Below, in pieces: positions 1 through 10,070 of a DNA stretch of 64,000 bases. The number at the start of each line of letters is the position of its first letter. Position 1 is the stretch's first letter. Source of the stretch: Simplicispira hankyongi (GTDB taxonomy: Bacteria; Pseudomonadota; Gammaproteobacteria; Burkholderiales; Burkholderiaceae_C); NCBI RefSeq assembly GCF_003570885.1, contig NZ_QXJC01000010.1, positions 1 to 64,000 of the forward strand. The letters are read 5' to 3'. A program made the position numbers and the translations under genes. The notes under the pieces are model-generated. The model saw only the letters and a program-made list of their open reading frames with translations. It made no database searches and was not told where the DNA came from.

Positions 1-37
1 TGCGGGTTCCCGTGTGAAAGTAGGTCATCGTCAGGCT
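1..37 (+). rRNA. rrf: 5S ribosomal RNA, 3' end only
   Basis: The first bases read TGCGGGTTCCCGTGTGAAAG followed by TAGGTCATCGTCAGGC, which is the conserved 3' end of betaproteobacterial 5S rRNA. The rest of the rRNA operon must lie to the left of the window. A strong terminator hairpin follows within 20 bases, as expected at the end of an rrn operon. Confidence 0.88.
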
Positions 38-51
38 CTTACAGCCCTGCC

Positions 52-93
52 AAACCCCCTTGAATCCTCTAGGTTCAAGGGGGTTTCGCTTTT
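52..93 (+). terminator. Rho-independent terminator of the rRNA operon
   Basis: A perfect 13-bp stem, AAACCCCCTTGAA (52-64) and its complement (74-86), encloses a 9-base loop and is followed by CGCTTTT. It sits just after the 5S rRNA end and would end the rrn transcript. Confidence 0.9.
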
Positions 94-215
94 GCAGAAG
101 CGGAAAGTACGTTCGACCCTTGTGTGTAGGCGATACCCTGGTCTCCGCATTTATCCTTTGGCCGATATACGCTCGATGAGCCGTTGACAAAATGACACCC
201 ACCAGGAATGCCTAA

Positions 216-968
216 ATGAACCTACAGGATGTTCTCTATTCGCAGGGTTTCGGAACCCGCCGCGTTTGTGCTGGATTGATTCAGCAGGGGTATGTGGAAC
301 TGGTCGCCGGCCTTGAGTGCAACGCCTGGGTGGTATGTACCGATCCCTTGGTTGAGTGCAAGCTTGAAGAAGGCTTGCGCTTTCGCGTCCAAGGCGTCGA
401 ATGGCCATATTGTGAAAAGGCCTACATCGCTTTGCACAAACCCGACAGCACGGAGTGCTCGCAAAAACCGTCGCGCTACCCTTCCGTGTACACGCTGCTG
501 CCGGCTTGTCTGCGTCAGCGCCCGGCTCGCGGCGTGATCCAGGGTGTGCAGGCTGTTGGGCGACTGGACCAGGACACTACGGGATTGCTGCTATTGAGCG
601 ACGATGGGCAATTCATTCACCGCATGAGTTCCCCGAAGAAGCATGTCCCCAAGGTTTATCGGGTCACTGCCAAGCATGAAGTTACTGAGCAGCAAATTGA
701 GCGTTTGCTTGAAGGTGTGGTGCTCGATGATGACCCCAAGCCCGTGCGCGCTGCTGCCTGCGTTCTGATCGATAGTTTCTGCATCGATCTGACCTTAACG
801 GAAGGCAAGTACCACCAAGTCAAGCGCATGCTGGCAGCCGTTGGCAACCGCGTCGAAGGCCTGCATCGCCACTCGATTGGACGCTACATGCTTCCTCCAG
901 ATCTCGCCCCTGGCCAGTGGCGATGGCTGAGCGAGACAGATCTTGAGTCTTTGCAGTGCACTGCGTGA
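216..968 (+). CDS. rsuA: 16S rRNA pseudouridine synthase (RsuA family)
   Basis: This 250-residue protein is predicted to isomerise a uridine of 16S rRNA (U516 in E. coli numbering) to pseudouridine. The N-terminus (about 1-60) fits a small S4-like RNA-binding domain. The catalytic motif GRLDQDTTG follows, with the presumed nucleophilic aspartate at D118, and the run GLLLLSDDGQFIHRMSSP after it is typical of RsuA rather than RluB or RluE. The protein is about the usual family length. The gene stands alone between the rRNA terminator and a convergent hydrolase gene whose end is 15 bp away. Family assignment is firm; the exact target uridine is taken from the family. Confidence 0.9.
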   Translation: MNLQDVLYSQGFGTRRVCAGLIQQGYVELVAGLECNAWVVCTDPLVECKLEEGLRFRVQGVEWPYCEKAYIALHKPDSTECSQKPSRYPSVYTLLPACLRQRPARGVIQGVQAVGRLDQDTTGLLLLSDDGQFIHRMSSPKKHVPKVYRVTAKHEVTEQQIERLLEGVVLDDDPKPVRAAACVLIDSFCIDLTLTEGKYHQVKRMLAAVGNRVEGLHRHSIGRYMLPPDLAPGQWRWLSETDLESLQCTA

Positions 969-983
969 TGGCCGGGCCCAGCT

Positions 984-2051
984 TTACGTCGTGCGGAATC
1001 GATAAACGCCGTCCGGCTCGCGAACACGATGGACGACGCCTTCGTGCCAGAGCAGGTGCAGGTGTGCCAAGGCTTCCCCCAGAGCGAAGGACAGCTGCTG
1101 CGTATCCAGCTCTCGCCGAAAGAGTTTCGGAAGTAGCTCGCCTGCGGATCGCGCCTTTTCTGTGCACGCGGTGCGTGCGACCGCCAGATGGTCTTGGTGG
1201 TGTGCGTGCAACTGCTGGAGCCGCTCGGCCAGTCCGACGAATGGCTTGCCGTGCGAAGGCAGCACCAGCGTTGAATCTGAAAGAGAGTCAAAGCGTTTGA
1301 GTGAGGTCAGGAAGAGCTTGAGCGGATCGGCTTCCGGCTCCCCCGCAAACACGCTGATGTTGGTGGAGATGCGCGGCAACACCATGTCGCCGCTGATCAG
1401 GATGCCGCGTGCTGCGCAGTACAGTGCAATATGTTCCGGCGCGTGCCCATAGCCGACAATGCATTCGTAGTGGTGTTCACCGATGCGAATCCGATCGCCG
1501 TCCATCAGCCGGTGAAAATGCATGGGCAGTTTCGGGACCAGCGCCGGGTAGTAGCTGCCCCGATCTTTCAGGCGTGCATGAAACTCTGCATCAGACAAAC
1601 CGTGCGAACGGTAGAAATCGCTCAGAGACTCGGTGCTCGGGAACAAGGTTCCGGTGCTCGCTGCCAGCGCCGTGTAATAGTCGGTGGCGCTGATCCAGAG
1701 CGGTGTGTTCCAGCGCTCGCAGAGCCAGTGCGCCAAGCCCAGGTGATCGGGATGCATGTGCGTCGCGATCACGCGCACGATGGGCAGGCCTTCAAGCGTC
1801 GACTCAAAAACAGCTTCCCATTGGGCGCGTGCGGCAGGGATGTCGACACAGCAATCCACCACTGTCCAGCCTTCGATCGGCCCTTGTGGCCCATCGACTG
1901 TATCGCGCAGCAACCACAGGTTGATATGGTCCAGCGCAAACGGCAGGCCCATGCGAATCCATTTGATACCGGGCGCCACGTCGATCGCACAACCGGAAGC
2001 CGGCAGAGATTCACCGAGGGGGTAGCGCAAGCGCGATTCAGCGTGATTCAT
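984..2051 (-). CDS. MBL-fold metallo-hydrolase
   Basis: A 355-residue metallo-beta-lactamase-fold hydrolase. The metal-binding motif HMHPDH is present inside VIATHMHPDHLGLAHW, and a further histidine lies in the C-terminal run VLPSHGKPF. I start it at 2051 (MNHAESRL) because AAGAGG lies 5 bases upstream; the frame stays open to 2177, but that extension runs through the operator. It is transcribed divergently from the LiuR-type regulator across an ACGT-rich operator, so it is probably part of the same regulon. A thioesterase or glyoxalase-type activity on an acyl thioester is plausible but not shown; the substrate is unknown. Confidence 0.8.
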   Translation of the reverse strand: MNHAESRLRYPLGESLPASGCAIDVAPGIKWIRMGLPFALDHINLWLLRDTVDGPQGPIEGWTVVDCCVDIPAARAQWEAVFESTLEGLPIVRVIATHMHPDHLGLAHWLCERWNTPLWISATDYYTALAASTGTLFPSTESLSDFYRSHGLSDAEFHARLKDRGSYYPALVPKLPMHFHRLMDGDRIRIGEHHYECIVGYGHAPEHIALYCAARGILISGDMVLPRISTNISVFAGEPEADPLKLFLTSLKRFDSLSDSTLVLPSHGKPFVGLAERLQQLHAHHQDHLAVARTACTEKARSAGELLPKLFRRELDTQQLSFALGEALAHLHLLWHEGVVHRVREPDGVYRFRTT

Positions 2052-2070
2052 GGGGCCTCTTGCGGTAGCA

Positions 2071-2090
2071 TTGACGTTAACGTAACGTAA
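2071..2090. promoter_or_regulatory. Probable LiuR operator (divergent promoter)
   Basis: TTGACGTTAACGTAACGTAA lies between the divergent hydrolase and liuR genes. It contains the perfect palindrome ACGTTAACGT (2074-2083) and shares TTGACGTTA with the perfect palindrome at 2571-2592. MerR-family LiuR proteins are known to bind such ACGT-containing inverted repeats. The site would serve autoregulation and control of the hydrolase gene. Confidence 0.65.
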
Positions 2091-2170
2091 ATGACAGTAA
2101 ACGGACGATTCTACGGGCCGGTGCACGCGCGTACTGACAAGCGCGCGACCCGGAACGATGCTTGCGAACC

Positions 2171-2575
2171 ATGGCAACCACTTACACCATCAGCGACCTG
2201 GCACGTGAATTTGATCTGACGACGCGGGCCATGCGCTTCTACGAAGACATGGGCTTGCTGCAGCCCGAGCGCACCGGGCCTGCGGGCCGCAATCGCATCT
2301 ACAGTGCCAGGGATCGAACCCGCCTCAAGCTGACCTTGCGCGCCAAGCGGCTTGGACTGTCGCTGACCGAAGCACGCGAGATCATTGACCTCTACGACAG
2401 TCCGCGGGACACCGGGGTGCAGCTCGAGAAATTCCTCGCGGTGCTCGCCCAGCATCGCCAGCAACTGGAAGCCCAAATGACCGATCTTCAGGCCAACCTC
2501 GACGAGGTCCGAGCGCACGAGAAGGAAGCGCGTAACCTGCTCAAGAAGGTGCAGGCAAAATCCGTGGATAATTGA
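2171..2575 (+). CDS. liuR: MerR-family regulator, LiuR type
   Basis: A 134-residue transcription factor predicted to control branched-chain amino acid and acyl-CoA breakdown. The N-terminal winged helix starts with TYTISDLAREFDLTTRAMRFYEDMG in the pattern of MerR proteins, and the closeness of this run to known LiuR sequences is the basis for the name. A dimerisation coiled coil fills about residues 80-130 (QLEKFLAVLAQHRQQLEAQ...). There is no C-terminal metal-binding cysteine set, which fits an acyl-CoA-responsive member. I chose ATG 2171 over TTG 2162 because alignment begins there. Operators lie on both sides, and the stop codon is inside the downstream one. Confidence 0.85.
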   Translation: MATTYTISDLAREFDLTTRAMRFYEDMGLLQPERTGPAGRNRIYSARDRTRLKLTLRAKRLGLSLTEAREIIDLYDSPRDTGVQLEKFLAVLAQHRQQLEAQMTDLQANLDEVRAHEKEARNLLKKVQAKSVDN

Positions 2576-2592
2576 CGTTACGTAACGTCAAT
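2571..2592. promoter_or_regulatory. LiuR operator/promoter of the liu operon (perfect 22-bp palindrome)
   Basis: Half-site ATTGACGTTA (2571-2580) is followed by CG and by its exact complement (2583-2592), making a perfect 22-bp palindrome. It overlaps the liuR stop codon and ends 11 bases before the thioesterase start. TTGACG inside it (2572-2577) could be a -35 element, with AAAAAT (2595-2600) 17 bases downstream as a weak -10. That is MerR-like geometry but would put the transcription start at about 2607, past the annotated start codon. Confidence 0.78.
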
Positions 2593-2603
2593 CAAAAAAT
2601 TTG

Positions 2604-3065
2604 ATGCCACACCCTGTTCTCCAGCCCAAGGATCCCTGTTTCTCCGAGCGGGTGCACCAGAGCTTTGCCCTTCAAGGCGCCATGCAGACCTTGGGAGCGC
2701 GCCTGCAGCAGGTCACGCCGGGTGCCGTCGATATCGTCTTCGATTGGGCCGCCGCCTTGACGCAGCAGCATGGTTTCGTGCACGCTGGCATGCTCTCGAC
2801 GGCACTCGATTCGGCCTGCGGCTATGCGGCCTTCAGCCTGATGCCTGCAGATGCGTCGGTCCTGACCATCGAGTTCAAGACCAATCTGTTGGCCCCAGCG
2901 CGCGGTGACCGCTTTCGCGTCGAAGGGCGGGTCCTCAAGCCTGGGCGAACCATTACCGTGTGCGAGGGCCGCGCCTTCGCAATCTCTGGGGCAGAGGAAA
3001 AACTTGTCGCCACCATGGGCTGCACGCTGATGTGCGTCCAGGGGCGCGCAGGCGTCTCGGGCTGA
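2604..3065 (+). CDS. PaaI-family hotdog thioesterase
   Basis: A 153-residue hotdog-fold protein, first gene after the liuR operator. The family core reads TQQHGFVHAGMLSTALDSACGYAAFS, with HGFVHAG and the downstream aspartate as the usual active-site region, followed by FKTNLLAPARGDRF. It probably hydrolyses an acyl-CoA of the leucine pathway to relieve CoA trapping, but the substrate cannot be read from sequence. The start at 2604 has no visible ribosome-binding site; an internal ATG at 2682 has AAGG upstream but would remove conserved N-terminal residues. If the palindrome holds the promoter, the message may be leaderless. Confidence 0.8.
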   Translation: MPHPVLQPKDPCFSERVHQSFALQGAMQTLGARLQQVTPGAVDIVFDWAAALTQQHGFVHAGMLSTALDSACGYAAFSLMPADASVLTIEFKTNLLAPARGDRFRVEGRVLKPGRTITVCEGRAFAISGAEEKLVATMGCTLMCVQGRAGVSG

Positions 3066-3085
3066 ATCTGCCACTTCCCCCCGCT

Positions 3086-3124
3086 TTCATTTCAGACATT
3101 CATTTCAGACATTCATTTCAGACA
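3086..3124 (+). repeat. Three perfect 13-bp tandem repeats ahead of liuA
   Basis: The unit TTCATTTCAGACA occurs three times without mismatch. The last copy runs directly into the AGGAG ribosome-binding site of liuA. It is clearly slippage-prone and could alter the spacing or structure of the leader. Confidence 0.93.
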
Positions 3125-3134
3125 GGAGATAGCC

Positions 3135-4325
3135 ATGAGCCTTCCCGCCAACCTGCCCGGCCTCAACTTTCAGCTCGGCGACGAAGTCGATTCGCTGCGC
3201 GATGCGGTCCGTGACTTTGCCCAGGCCGAGATTGCGCCGCGCGCCACCGAAATCGACCACAGCGACCAGTTCCCCATGGATCTGTGGCGCAAGATGGGCG
3301 ATCTGGGTGTCCTCGGCATTACCGTGCCGGAAGAGCTTGGCGGCGCTGGCATGGGCTATCTGGCCCATATGGTGGCGATGGAAGAAATCTCGCGCGCCAG
3401 CGCTTCCGTGGGGCTGTCCTACGGCGCGCACAGCAACCTGTGCGTCAACCAGATCAACCGCAATGGCAGCGCCGCGCAAAAGGCCAAGTACCTGCCCAAG
3501 CTGATCAGTGGCGAGCATGTCGGTGCCCTGGCCATGAGCGAGCCCGGCGCAGGTTCCGACGTGATCAGCATGAAGCTCAAGGCCGAGGACAAGGGCGGCT
3601 ACTACCTGCTCAACGGCAACAAGATGTGGATCACCAACGGCCCCGACGCCGACACGCTGGTGGTCTATGCCAAGACCGAACCCGAGCTTGGCGCACGCGG
3701 CGTCACCGCTTTCCTGATCGAGAAGGGCATGAAAGGCTTTTCGATTGCACAAAAGCTCGACAAGCTCGGCATGCGCGGCAGCCATACGGGGGAACTGGTG
3801 TTCCAGAACGTCGAAGTGCCGGCCGACCATGTGCTCGGCGGCGTCAACATGGGCGCCAAGGTGCTGATGAGCGGGCTCGACTACGAGCGTGCGGTGCTCA
3901 CCGGCGGGCCGCTGGGCATCATGCAGTCCGTCATGGACAACGTGATTCCCTACACCCACGACCGCAAGCAGTTTGGCCAGAGCATTGGCGAGTTCCAGCT
4001 CATCCAGGGCAAGGTGGCCGACATGTACACCGTGTTGCAGGCGGGCCGCTCGTTTGCCTACACCGTGGCGAAAAATCTGGACATGCTGGGCACCGAACAC
4101 GTGCGCCAGGTGCGCAAGGACTGCGCCAGTGTCATTCTGTGGTGCGCCGAGAAAGCCACCTGGATGGCAGGCGAGGGGATTCAGATTTTTGGCGGCAACG
4201 GCTACATCAACGAGTACCCGCTGGGCCGCCTGTGGCGCGACGCCAAGCTGTATGAGATTGGCGCTGGCACCAGCGAAATCCGCCGTATGCTGATTGGCCG
4301 GGAGCTGTTCGCAGAGACCTGCTGA
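3135..4325 (+). CDS. liuA: Isovaleryl-CoA dehydrogenase
   Basis: A 396-residue FAD enzyme that oxidises isovaleryl-CoA to 3-methylcrotonyl-CoA, the first committed step of leucine breakdown after transamination and decarboxylation. The run [16 protein letters not shown] carries the catalytic base at E251, the position specific to isovaleryl-CoA dehydrogenases. The place where other acyl-CoA dehydrogenases have their base reads [12 protein letters not shown] instead. [10 protein letters not shown] and WITNGPDAD are FAD/substrate-loop motifs. Full family length, with AGGAG 6 bases before ATG 3135. It is followed at 27 bp by a carbonic anhydrase in the same direction. Confidence 0.95.
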   Translation: MSLPANLPGLNFQLGDEVDSLRDAVRDFAQAEIAPRATEIDHSDQFPMDLWRKMGDLGVLGITVPEELGGAGMGYLAHMVAMEEISRASASVGLSYGAHSNLCVNQINRNGSAAQKAKYLPKLISGEHVGALAMSEPGAGSDVISMKLKAEDKGGYYLLNGNKMWITNGPDADTLVVYAKTEPELGARGVTAFLIEKGMKGFSIAQKLDKLGMRGSHTGELVFQNVEVPADHVLGGVNMGAKVLMSGLDYERAVLTGGPLGIMQSVMDNVIPYTHDRKQFGQSIGEFQLIQGKVADMYTVLQAGRSFAYTVAKNLDMLGTEHVRQVRKDCASVILWCAEKATWMAGEGIQIFGGNGYINEYPLGRLWRDAKLYEIGAGTSEIRRMLIGRELFAETC

Positions 4326-4352
4326 TCCAACCTTCGTCCGCCAAGGCACCCT

Positions 4353-5048
4353 ATGACCACCGACACGATTCAGGAACTCTTTGTTCACAACCGCGCCTGG
4401 GCGGCCCAAATGGAGCGTGAGCGCCCCGGATTTTTCACGCACCTCATGGCGCAGCAGAAGCCGCGCTACATGTGGATAGGCTGCTCCGACAGCCGCGTAC
4501 CGGCCAACCAGATCACTGGCCTGGAACCAGGCGAAGTCTTTGTGCATCGCAACATCGCCAATGTGGTGGTGCCCACCGACCTCAACTGCCTCTCGACCAT
4601 CCAGTTTGCTGTCGATCAGTTGCATGTCGAGCATCTGATGGTGGTTGGCCATTACGGCTGCGGCGGTGTGGGTGCCGCGCTCGAAGACCTCCGCATCGGG
4701 CTTTCTGACAACTGGATTCGCCACGTCAAGGATGTGCGCGACCGCCACCGCGATCTGCTGGCCGGCATGGCGCCGCAGTGGCGGCATGACGCGCTCTGCG
4801 AGCTCAACGTCATCGAGCAGGTGCTCAACGTGGCACAAACCACGGTGATCCAGGATGCCTGGGCCCGCGGCCAGCAGCTCACCCTCAACGGCTGGTGCTA
4901 TGGACTCAAGGATGGCCTGATTCATGACCTGCACATCACGGTGAGCGGCAATTCCGGCCTCGACGAGCTTTACCGGGCTGCAGTGGCGGGTGTGATTGCC
5001 GACCGGCGCGAGGTGCCGGCGCCGGGTGCGATGGCGCCTGAGGCTTGA
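4353..5048 (+). CDS. can: Beta-class carbonic anhydrase
   Basis: A 231-residue zinc enzyme interconverting CO2 and bicarbonate. All active-site residues are visible: C44 and D46 in GCSDSR, and H100 and C103 in GHYGCGG. NIANVVVPTD and LNGWCYGLKDG are further family signatures. Its place between liuA and aceK in a leucine operon is suggestive, because methylcrotonyl-CoA carboxylase (liuB/liuD downstream) consumes bicarbonate. The supply role is inference from gene order. Confidence 0.93.
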   Translation: MTTDTIQELFVHNRAWAAQMERERPGFFTHLMAQQKPRYMWIGCSDSRVPANQITGLEPGEVFVHRNIANVVVPTDLNCLSTIQFAVDQLHVEHLMVVGHYGCGGVGAALEDLRIGLSDNWIRHVKDVRDRHRDLLAGMAPQWRHDALCELNVIEQVLNVAQTTVIQDAWARGQQLTLNGWCYGLKDGLIHDLHITVSGNSGLDELYRAAVAGVIADRREVPAPGAMAPEA

Positions 5049-5117
5049 CGCGTTTGGCAAGGCGCCCTGCGCCTCCGCGCAGAATTGCGCCCGATGCCAC
5101 CTCTTGCTGCTTGTCCC

Positions 5118-6920
5118 ATGTTCCCACAGCGCCTTGAATCCCCGATTGCCTACAACATCGCGAAGGCGATGCGCGATGGCTTTGACCGCCACTACCGGCT
5201 GTTTCGCACCGAGTCGGCCCGTGCCAAGCACCGTTTCGAGACGGCGGACTGGCACGACCAGCAACGCGCCCAGCGCGAGCGCATCGAGTTCTACGATTTG
5301 CGGGTGAAGGAATGCGTACGCCGCCTGGAGAAGGAATTTGCTGCTGGCAAACAGCCGATGGAGCTGTGGCATGAAGTCAAGCTGCACTACATCGGGCTCT
5401 TGGTGGAGCACCACCAGCCCGAGTTGGCCGAGACCTTTTTCAACTCGGTCACCACCAAGATCCTGCACCGCACGCACTTTCACAACAACTTCATCTTTGT
5501 GCGCCCGGCGATGAGCACGGAGTACCTCGAAAACGACGAATTCGAGGGTCGCCCCACCTATTACGCCTACTACCCAACGAAAGACAGCCTGCGCCAGACG
5601 CTGGTAACGATTTTGGAGAGCTACGGTCTGCAGCGCGAATTTGCCGACGTAACCACCGACGTGAGCCATGTGGTGCACGCCCTTGAATTGCGCCTGCACA
5701 AGGTCAAGCTGCGCGCCAACTTTCAGATTCAGGTGCTCTCCAGCCTGTTTTACCGCAACAAGGGCGCCTACCTGGTGGGCAAGATCATCAACGGCTACAA
5801 CGAAGTGCCGTTTGCGCTGCCCATTCTGCACAACGAACAAGGCAAGCTCTATATCGACGCCGCGCTGTTTGGCGAAGACGACCTGCAGATGCTTTTTTCG
5901 TTCGCGCGGGCCTACTTCATGGTGGACATGGAGATCCCGAGCGCCTACGTGCAGTTTCTGCGCAGCCTCATGCCCAGAAAGCCCCGCGCCGAGCTCTACA
6001 ACGCGCTTGGGCTGGCCAAGCAGGGCAAGACGCTGTTTTACCGCGACTTTCTTTATCACCTCAAGCATTCCACCGACAAGCTGCGCATTGCGCCCGGCAT
6101 CAAGGGCATGGTGATGCTGGTGTTCGACCTGCCCTCGTTCCCCTTCGTTTTCAAGCTCATCAAGGACTACTACCCGCCGCAAAAAGACACCACGCGCGAG
6201 CAGATTCAAGGCAAGTACCTGCTGGTGAAACAGCACGACCGCGTGGGCCGCATGGCCGATACGCTCGAATACAGCCTGGTGGCGTTTCCGCGCGATCGCT
6301 TTGAGGACGAGCTGATCGCCGAAATCCAAAAATTTGCCCCCAGCCAACTGGAGATCAGCGACCGTGACGGCGACGGCAAGCAGGAAGTCATCATCAAGCA
6401 CCTCTACATCGAGCGGCGCATGATTCCGCTCAACATGTACCTGCAGGAGGCGTTCGACACCGGCATGCAGGACGAGCGCGCCCAGCAGCAGATGGAGCGC
6501 AGCGTCATCGACTACGGCAACGCCATCAAAGACCTGGTGGCGGCCAACATCTTCCCCGGCGACATGCTGTGGAAGAACTTTGGCGTCACGCGCAACGGCA
6601 AGGTGGTGTTCTACGACTACGACGAGATCGAATACATCACCGACTGCAACTTCCGCCGCGTGCCCAAGCCGCGCAACGAAGAAGAAGAAATGAGCGGCGA
6701 GGTCTGGTACACGGTGCGCCCGCACGACGTGTTCCCTGAAACCTTTGGCCCCTTCCTGCTTGGCAACGACGCCGTGCGCGAAGTCTTCATGCGCCACCAC
6801 GCCGACCTGCTCGGCGTCGAGTTCTGGCAGTCGCACAAGGAGCGCATTCTGGCCGGCCATGTCTACGACGTGTTCCCGTACGACACCAAACGGCGCTTTG
6901 GCCAGGCCTACGCCGACTGA
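5118..6920 (+). CDS. aceK: Isocitrate dehydrogenase kinase/phosphatase
   Basis: A 600-residue bifunctional enzyme that phosphorylates and dephosphorylates isocitrate dehydrogenase, switching carbon between the TCA cycle and the glyoxylate shunt. Diagnostic motifs are [20 protein letters not shown] (ATP-binding region), [20 protein letters not shown]-like [13 protein letters not shown], and [15 protein letters not shown] followed by VFYDYDEI. I start at MFPQRLES (5118), where homologues align; ATG 5094 or TTG 5085 in the same frame would add 8-11 residues, and none has a good ribosome-binding site. aceA and aceB are not in the window. Its presence here makes sense because leucine breakdown yields only acetyl units. 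Confidence 0.93.
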   Translation: MFPQRLESPIAYNIAKAMRDGFDRHYRLFRTESARAKHRFETADWHDQQRAQRERIEFYDLRVKECVRRLEKEFAAGKQPMELWHEVKLHYIGLLVEHHQPELAETFFNSVTTKILHRTHFHNNFIFVRPAMSTEYLENDEFEGRPTYYAYYPTKDSLRQTLVTILESYGLQREFADVTTDVSHVVHALELRLHKVKLRANFQIQVLSSLFYRNKGAYLVGKIINGYNEVPFALPILHNEQGKLYIDAALFGEDDLQMLFSFARAYFMVDMEIPSAYVQFLRSLMPRKPRAELYNALGLAKQGKTLFYRDFLYHLKHSTDKLRIAPGIKGMVMLVFDLPSFPFVFKLIKDYYPPQKDTTREQIQGKYLLVKQHDRVGRMADTLEYSLVAFPRDRFEDELIAEIQKFAPSQLEISDRDGDGKQEVIIKHLYIERRMIPLNMYLQEAFDTGMQDERAQQQMERSVIDYGNAIKDLVAANIFPGDMLWKNFGVTRNGKVVFYDYDEIEYITDCNFRRVPKPRNEEEEMSGEVWYTVRPHDVFPETFGPFLLGNDAVREVFMRHHADLLGVEFWQSHKERILAGHVYDVFPYDTKRRFGQAYAD

Positions 6921-6958
6921 ATCTGCCCACCCCCGTTTCCATTCAAAGGAGGTTTCCC

Positions 6959-8152
<1,194 letters not shown>

Positions 8153-8159
8153 TACTCAA

Positions 8160-8222
8160 AAACTCCTGTTTTCGTAGCTGCTTGGGCAATAGGAATAAGC
8201 GCTGGAGGCCGATTTGACTAAA
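8160..8222 (+). repeat. Dispersed Comamonadaceae repeat, copy 1
   Basis: It reads TTTTCGTAGCTGCTTGGGCA, then an AATAAGCGCTGGAGGCC core and GATTTGAC. The right part carries GGAGG (8204-8208), an exact Shine-Dalgarno sequence, and the TTG start of the following SDR gene, so the repeat appears to supply its translation start. Confidence 0.75.
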
Positions 8223-8897
8223 AAAATGTTTGGCACGGCATTGGTCATCGGCGCCTCGCGTGGCCTGGGGCTGGAGCTGGTGCGCCAACTGCTGGCCGCC
8301 GGTGGCCGCGTCATCGCCACGGTGCGCACCGCCGACGCCCGCGCCGCGCTCCAAGCCCTGGGCGCCGAGGTGCTGACGGTGGACGTGGCCGATCCGGCCA
8401 GCGCCAGTGGGCTGGCCTGGCAGCTCGACGGCGAGCGGCTCGATCTGGCGTTCTACGTCGCCGGCGTCATGCGGCGCCCCGACGCCACCACGCCGCCCAC
8501 GCAGCAGGATTTCGACGCCGTCATGCACACCAATGTGCTCGGCGCCATGCAGGCCATCCCGCAGGTGGCGCCGCTGGTGGAGGCCGCAGGCGGCGTGTTC
8601 GCCTTCATGTCGTCGGGCATGTCGCAGATCGGCAGCGTGCCCGCCAGCAACGCCTGGCTGTACCGCACCAGCAAGGCCGCGCTCAACATGGCGGTGGCGG
8701 CGGCCCAGCACGACTACCCGGCCGCCACCCTCGTCACCATCGACCCCGGCTGGGTGCAGACCGATATGGGCGGCGCGGGTGCGCCGCTCACGCCCGAGGA
8801 GAGCGTGCGCGGCATGCTCGCCACGCTGGCGAACCTGGCGCCTGCCGACAAAGGCCAGTTGCTGCACCACGACGGCCGCCGCGCCGTGCATTGGTAA
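8214..8897 (+). CDS. Short-chain dehydrogenase/reductase (SDR) family protein
   Basis: A 227-residue cytoplasmic SDR. The N-terminal cofactor motif reads VIGASRGLG (TGxxxGxG type) and the active site YRTSKAA gives the YxxxK pair. It is shorter at the C-terminus than classical SDRs, like the csgA/sniffer subgroup. TTG 8214 has GGAGG 5 bases upstream, whereas ATG 8226 has it 17 bases away, so I take TTG. Both sit at the edge of a dispersed repeat. Substrate unknown; position among acyl-CoA genes hints at a hydroxyacyl intermediate. Confidence 0.82.
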   Translation: MTKKMFGTALVIGASRGLGLELVRQLLAAGGRVIATVRTADARAALQALGAEVLTVDVADPASASGLAWQLDGERLDLAFYVAGVMRRPDATTPPTQQDFDAVMHTNVLGAMQAIPQVAPLVEAAGGVFAFMSSGMSQIGSVPASNAWLYRTSKAALNMAVAAAQHDYPAATLVTIDPGWVQTDMGGAGAPLTPEESVRGMLATLANLAPADKGQLLHHDGRRAVHW

Positions 8898-8931
8898 AAC
8901 ACTCTCACCCCCAACACTTAGAGACAAGCCC

Positions 8932-10062
8932 ATGCTGCTGACCCAAGACCAGGAAATGATCCGCGACGCGGTGCGCGACTTTGCCCAAAGCGAACTCTGG
9001 CCCCACGCCGCCCGCTGGGACCGCGAGCACCACTTCCCCAAAGACGCCCACCAGGGCCTGGCGGCGCTCGGCGCCTACGGCATTTGCGTGCCCGAGGCAC
9101 TCGGCGGCGCGGGGCTCGACTACCTGTCGCTGGCGCTGGTGCTCGAAGAAATCGCCGCGGGCGATGGCGGCACCAGCACCGTCATCTCGGTCACCAACTG
9201 CCCGGTCAACGCCATCCTGCTGCGCTACGGCAACGCCCAGCAGCAGCGCGACTGGCTCACGCCGCTGGCGCGCGGCGAGATGCTGGGCGCCTTCTGCCTC
9301 ACCGAGCCGCATGTCGGCTCCGACGCCTCGGGCCTGCGCACCACGGCGGTCAGGCAGGGGGATGAATACGTCATCAACGGCGTCAAGCAGTTCATCACCA
9401 GCGGCAAGAACGGCGACGTCGCCATCGTGGTGGCCGTTACCGACAAGGGCGCCGGCAAGAAGGGCATGAGCGCCTTCCTGGCGCCCACCAGCGCGCCCGG
9501 CTACGTGGTGGCGCGGCTCGAAGACAAGCTCGGCCAGCACAGCAGCGACACGGCGCAAATCAGTTTCGAGAACTGCCGCATTCCGGCCCAAAACCTCATC
9601 GGCCAGGAGGGCGAGGGCTACAAGATTGCGCTCGGCGGGCTCGAAGGCGGGCGCATCGGCATCGCCGCGCAAAGCCTGGGCATGGCGCGCAGTGCGTTTG
9701 AAGTTGCCTTGAAGTACGCCAAAGAGCGCGAGAGCTTCGGCACCGCCATCTTCAACCACCAGGCCGTTGGCTTTCGCCTGGCCGACTGCGCCACGCAGAT
9801 CGAGGCCGCGCGCCAGCTCATCTGGCATGCCGCCAGCCTGCGCGACGCTGGCCGGCCGTGCCTGAAGGAAGCCGCCATGGCCAAGCTGTTCGCCAGCGAA
9901 ATGGCCGAGCGCGTCTGCAGCGCCGCCATCCAGACGCTGGGTGGCTACGGCGTGCTGAACGACTTCCCGGTGGAGCGCATCTACCGCGACGTGCGCGTGT
10001 GCCAAATCTACGAAGGCACCAGCGACGTGCAGAAGATCATCATCCAGCGCGCACTGGCCTGA
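8932..10062 (+). CDS. Short/branched-chain acyl-CoA dehydrogenase
   Basis: A 376-residue FAD acyl-CoA dehydrogenase. Unlike liuA it has its presumed catalytic base in the common place: E361 within QIYEGTSDVQKIIIQ. FCLTEPHVGSDASGL and FITSGKNGD are cofactor and substrate motifs, and GLEGGRIGIAAQ marks the short-chain/2-methyl-branched subgroup. Likely substrates are 2-methylbutyryl-CoA, isobutyryl-CoA or butyryl-CoA, so the cluster may also serve isoleucine or valine. The open frame extends far upstream, but ATG 8932 is where homology begins. Confidence 0.9.
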   Translation: MLLTQDQEMIRDAVRDFAQSELWPHAARWDREHHFPKDAHQGLAALGAYGICVPEALGGAGLDYLSLALVLEEIAAGDGGTSTVISVTNCPVNAILLRYGNAQQQRDWLTPLARGEMLGAFCLTEPHVGSDASGLRTTAVRQGDEYVINGVKQFITSGKNGDVAIVVAVTDKGAGKKGMSAFLAPTSAPGYVVARLEDKLGQHSSDTAQISFENCRIPAQNLIGQEGEGYKIALGGLEGGRIGIAAQSLGMARSAFEVALKYAKERESFGTAIFNHQAVGFRLADCATQIEAARQLIWHAASLRDAGRPCLKEAAMAKLFASEMAERVCSAAIQTLGGYGVLNDFPVERIYRDVRVCQIYEGTSDVQKIIIQRALA

Positions 10063-10070
10063 GATGCTCT

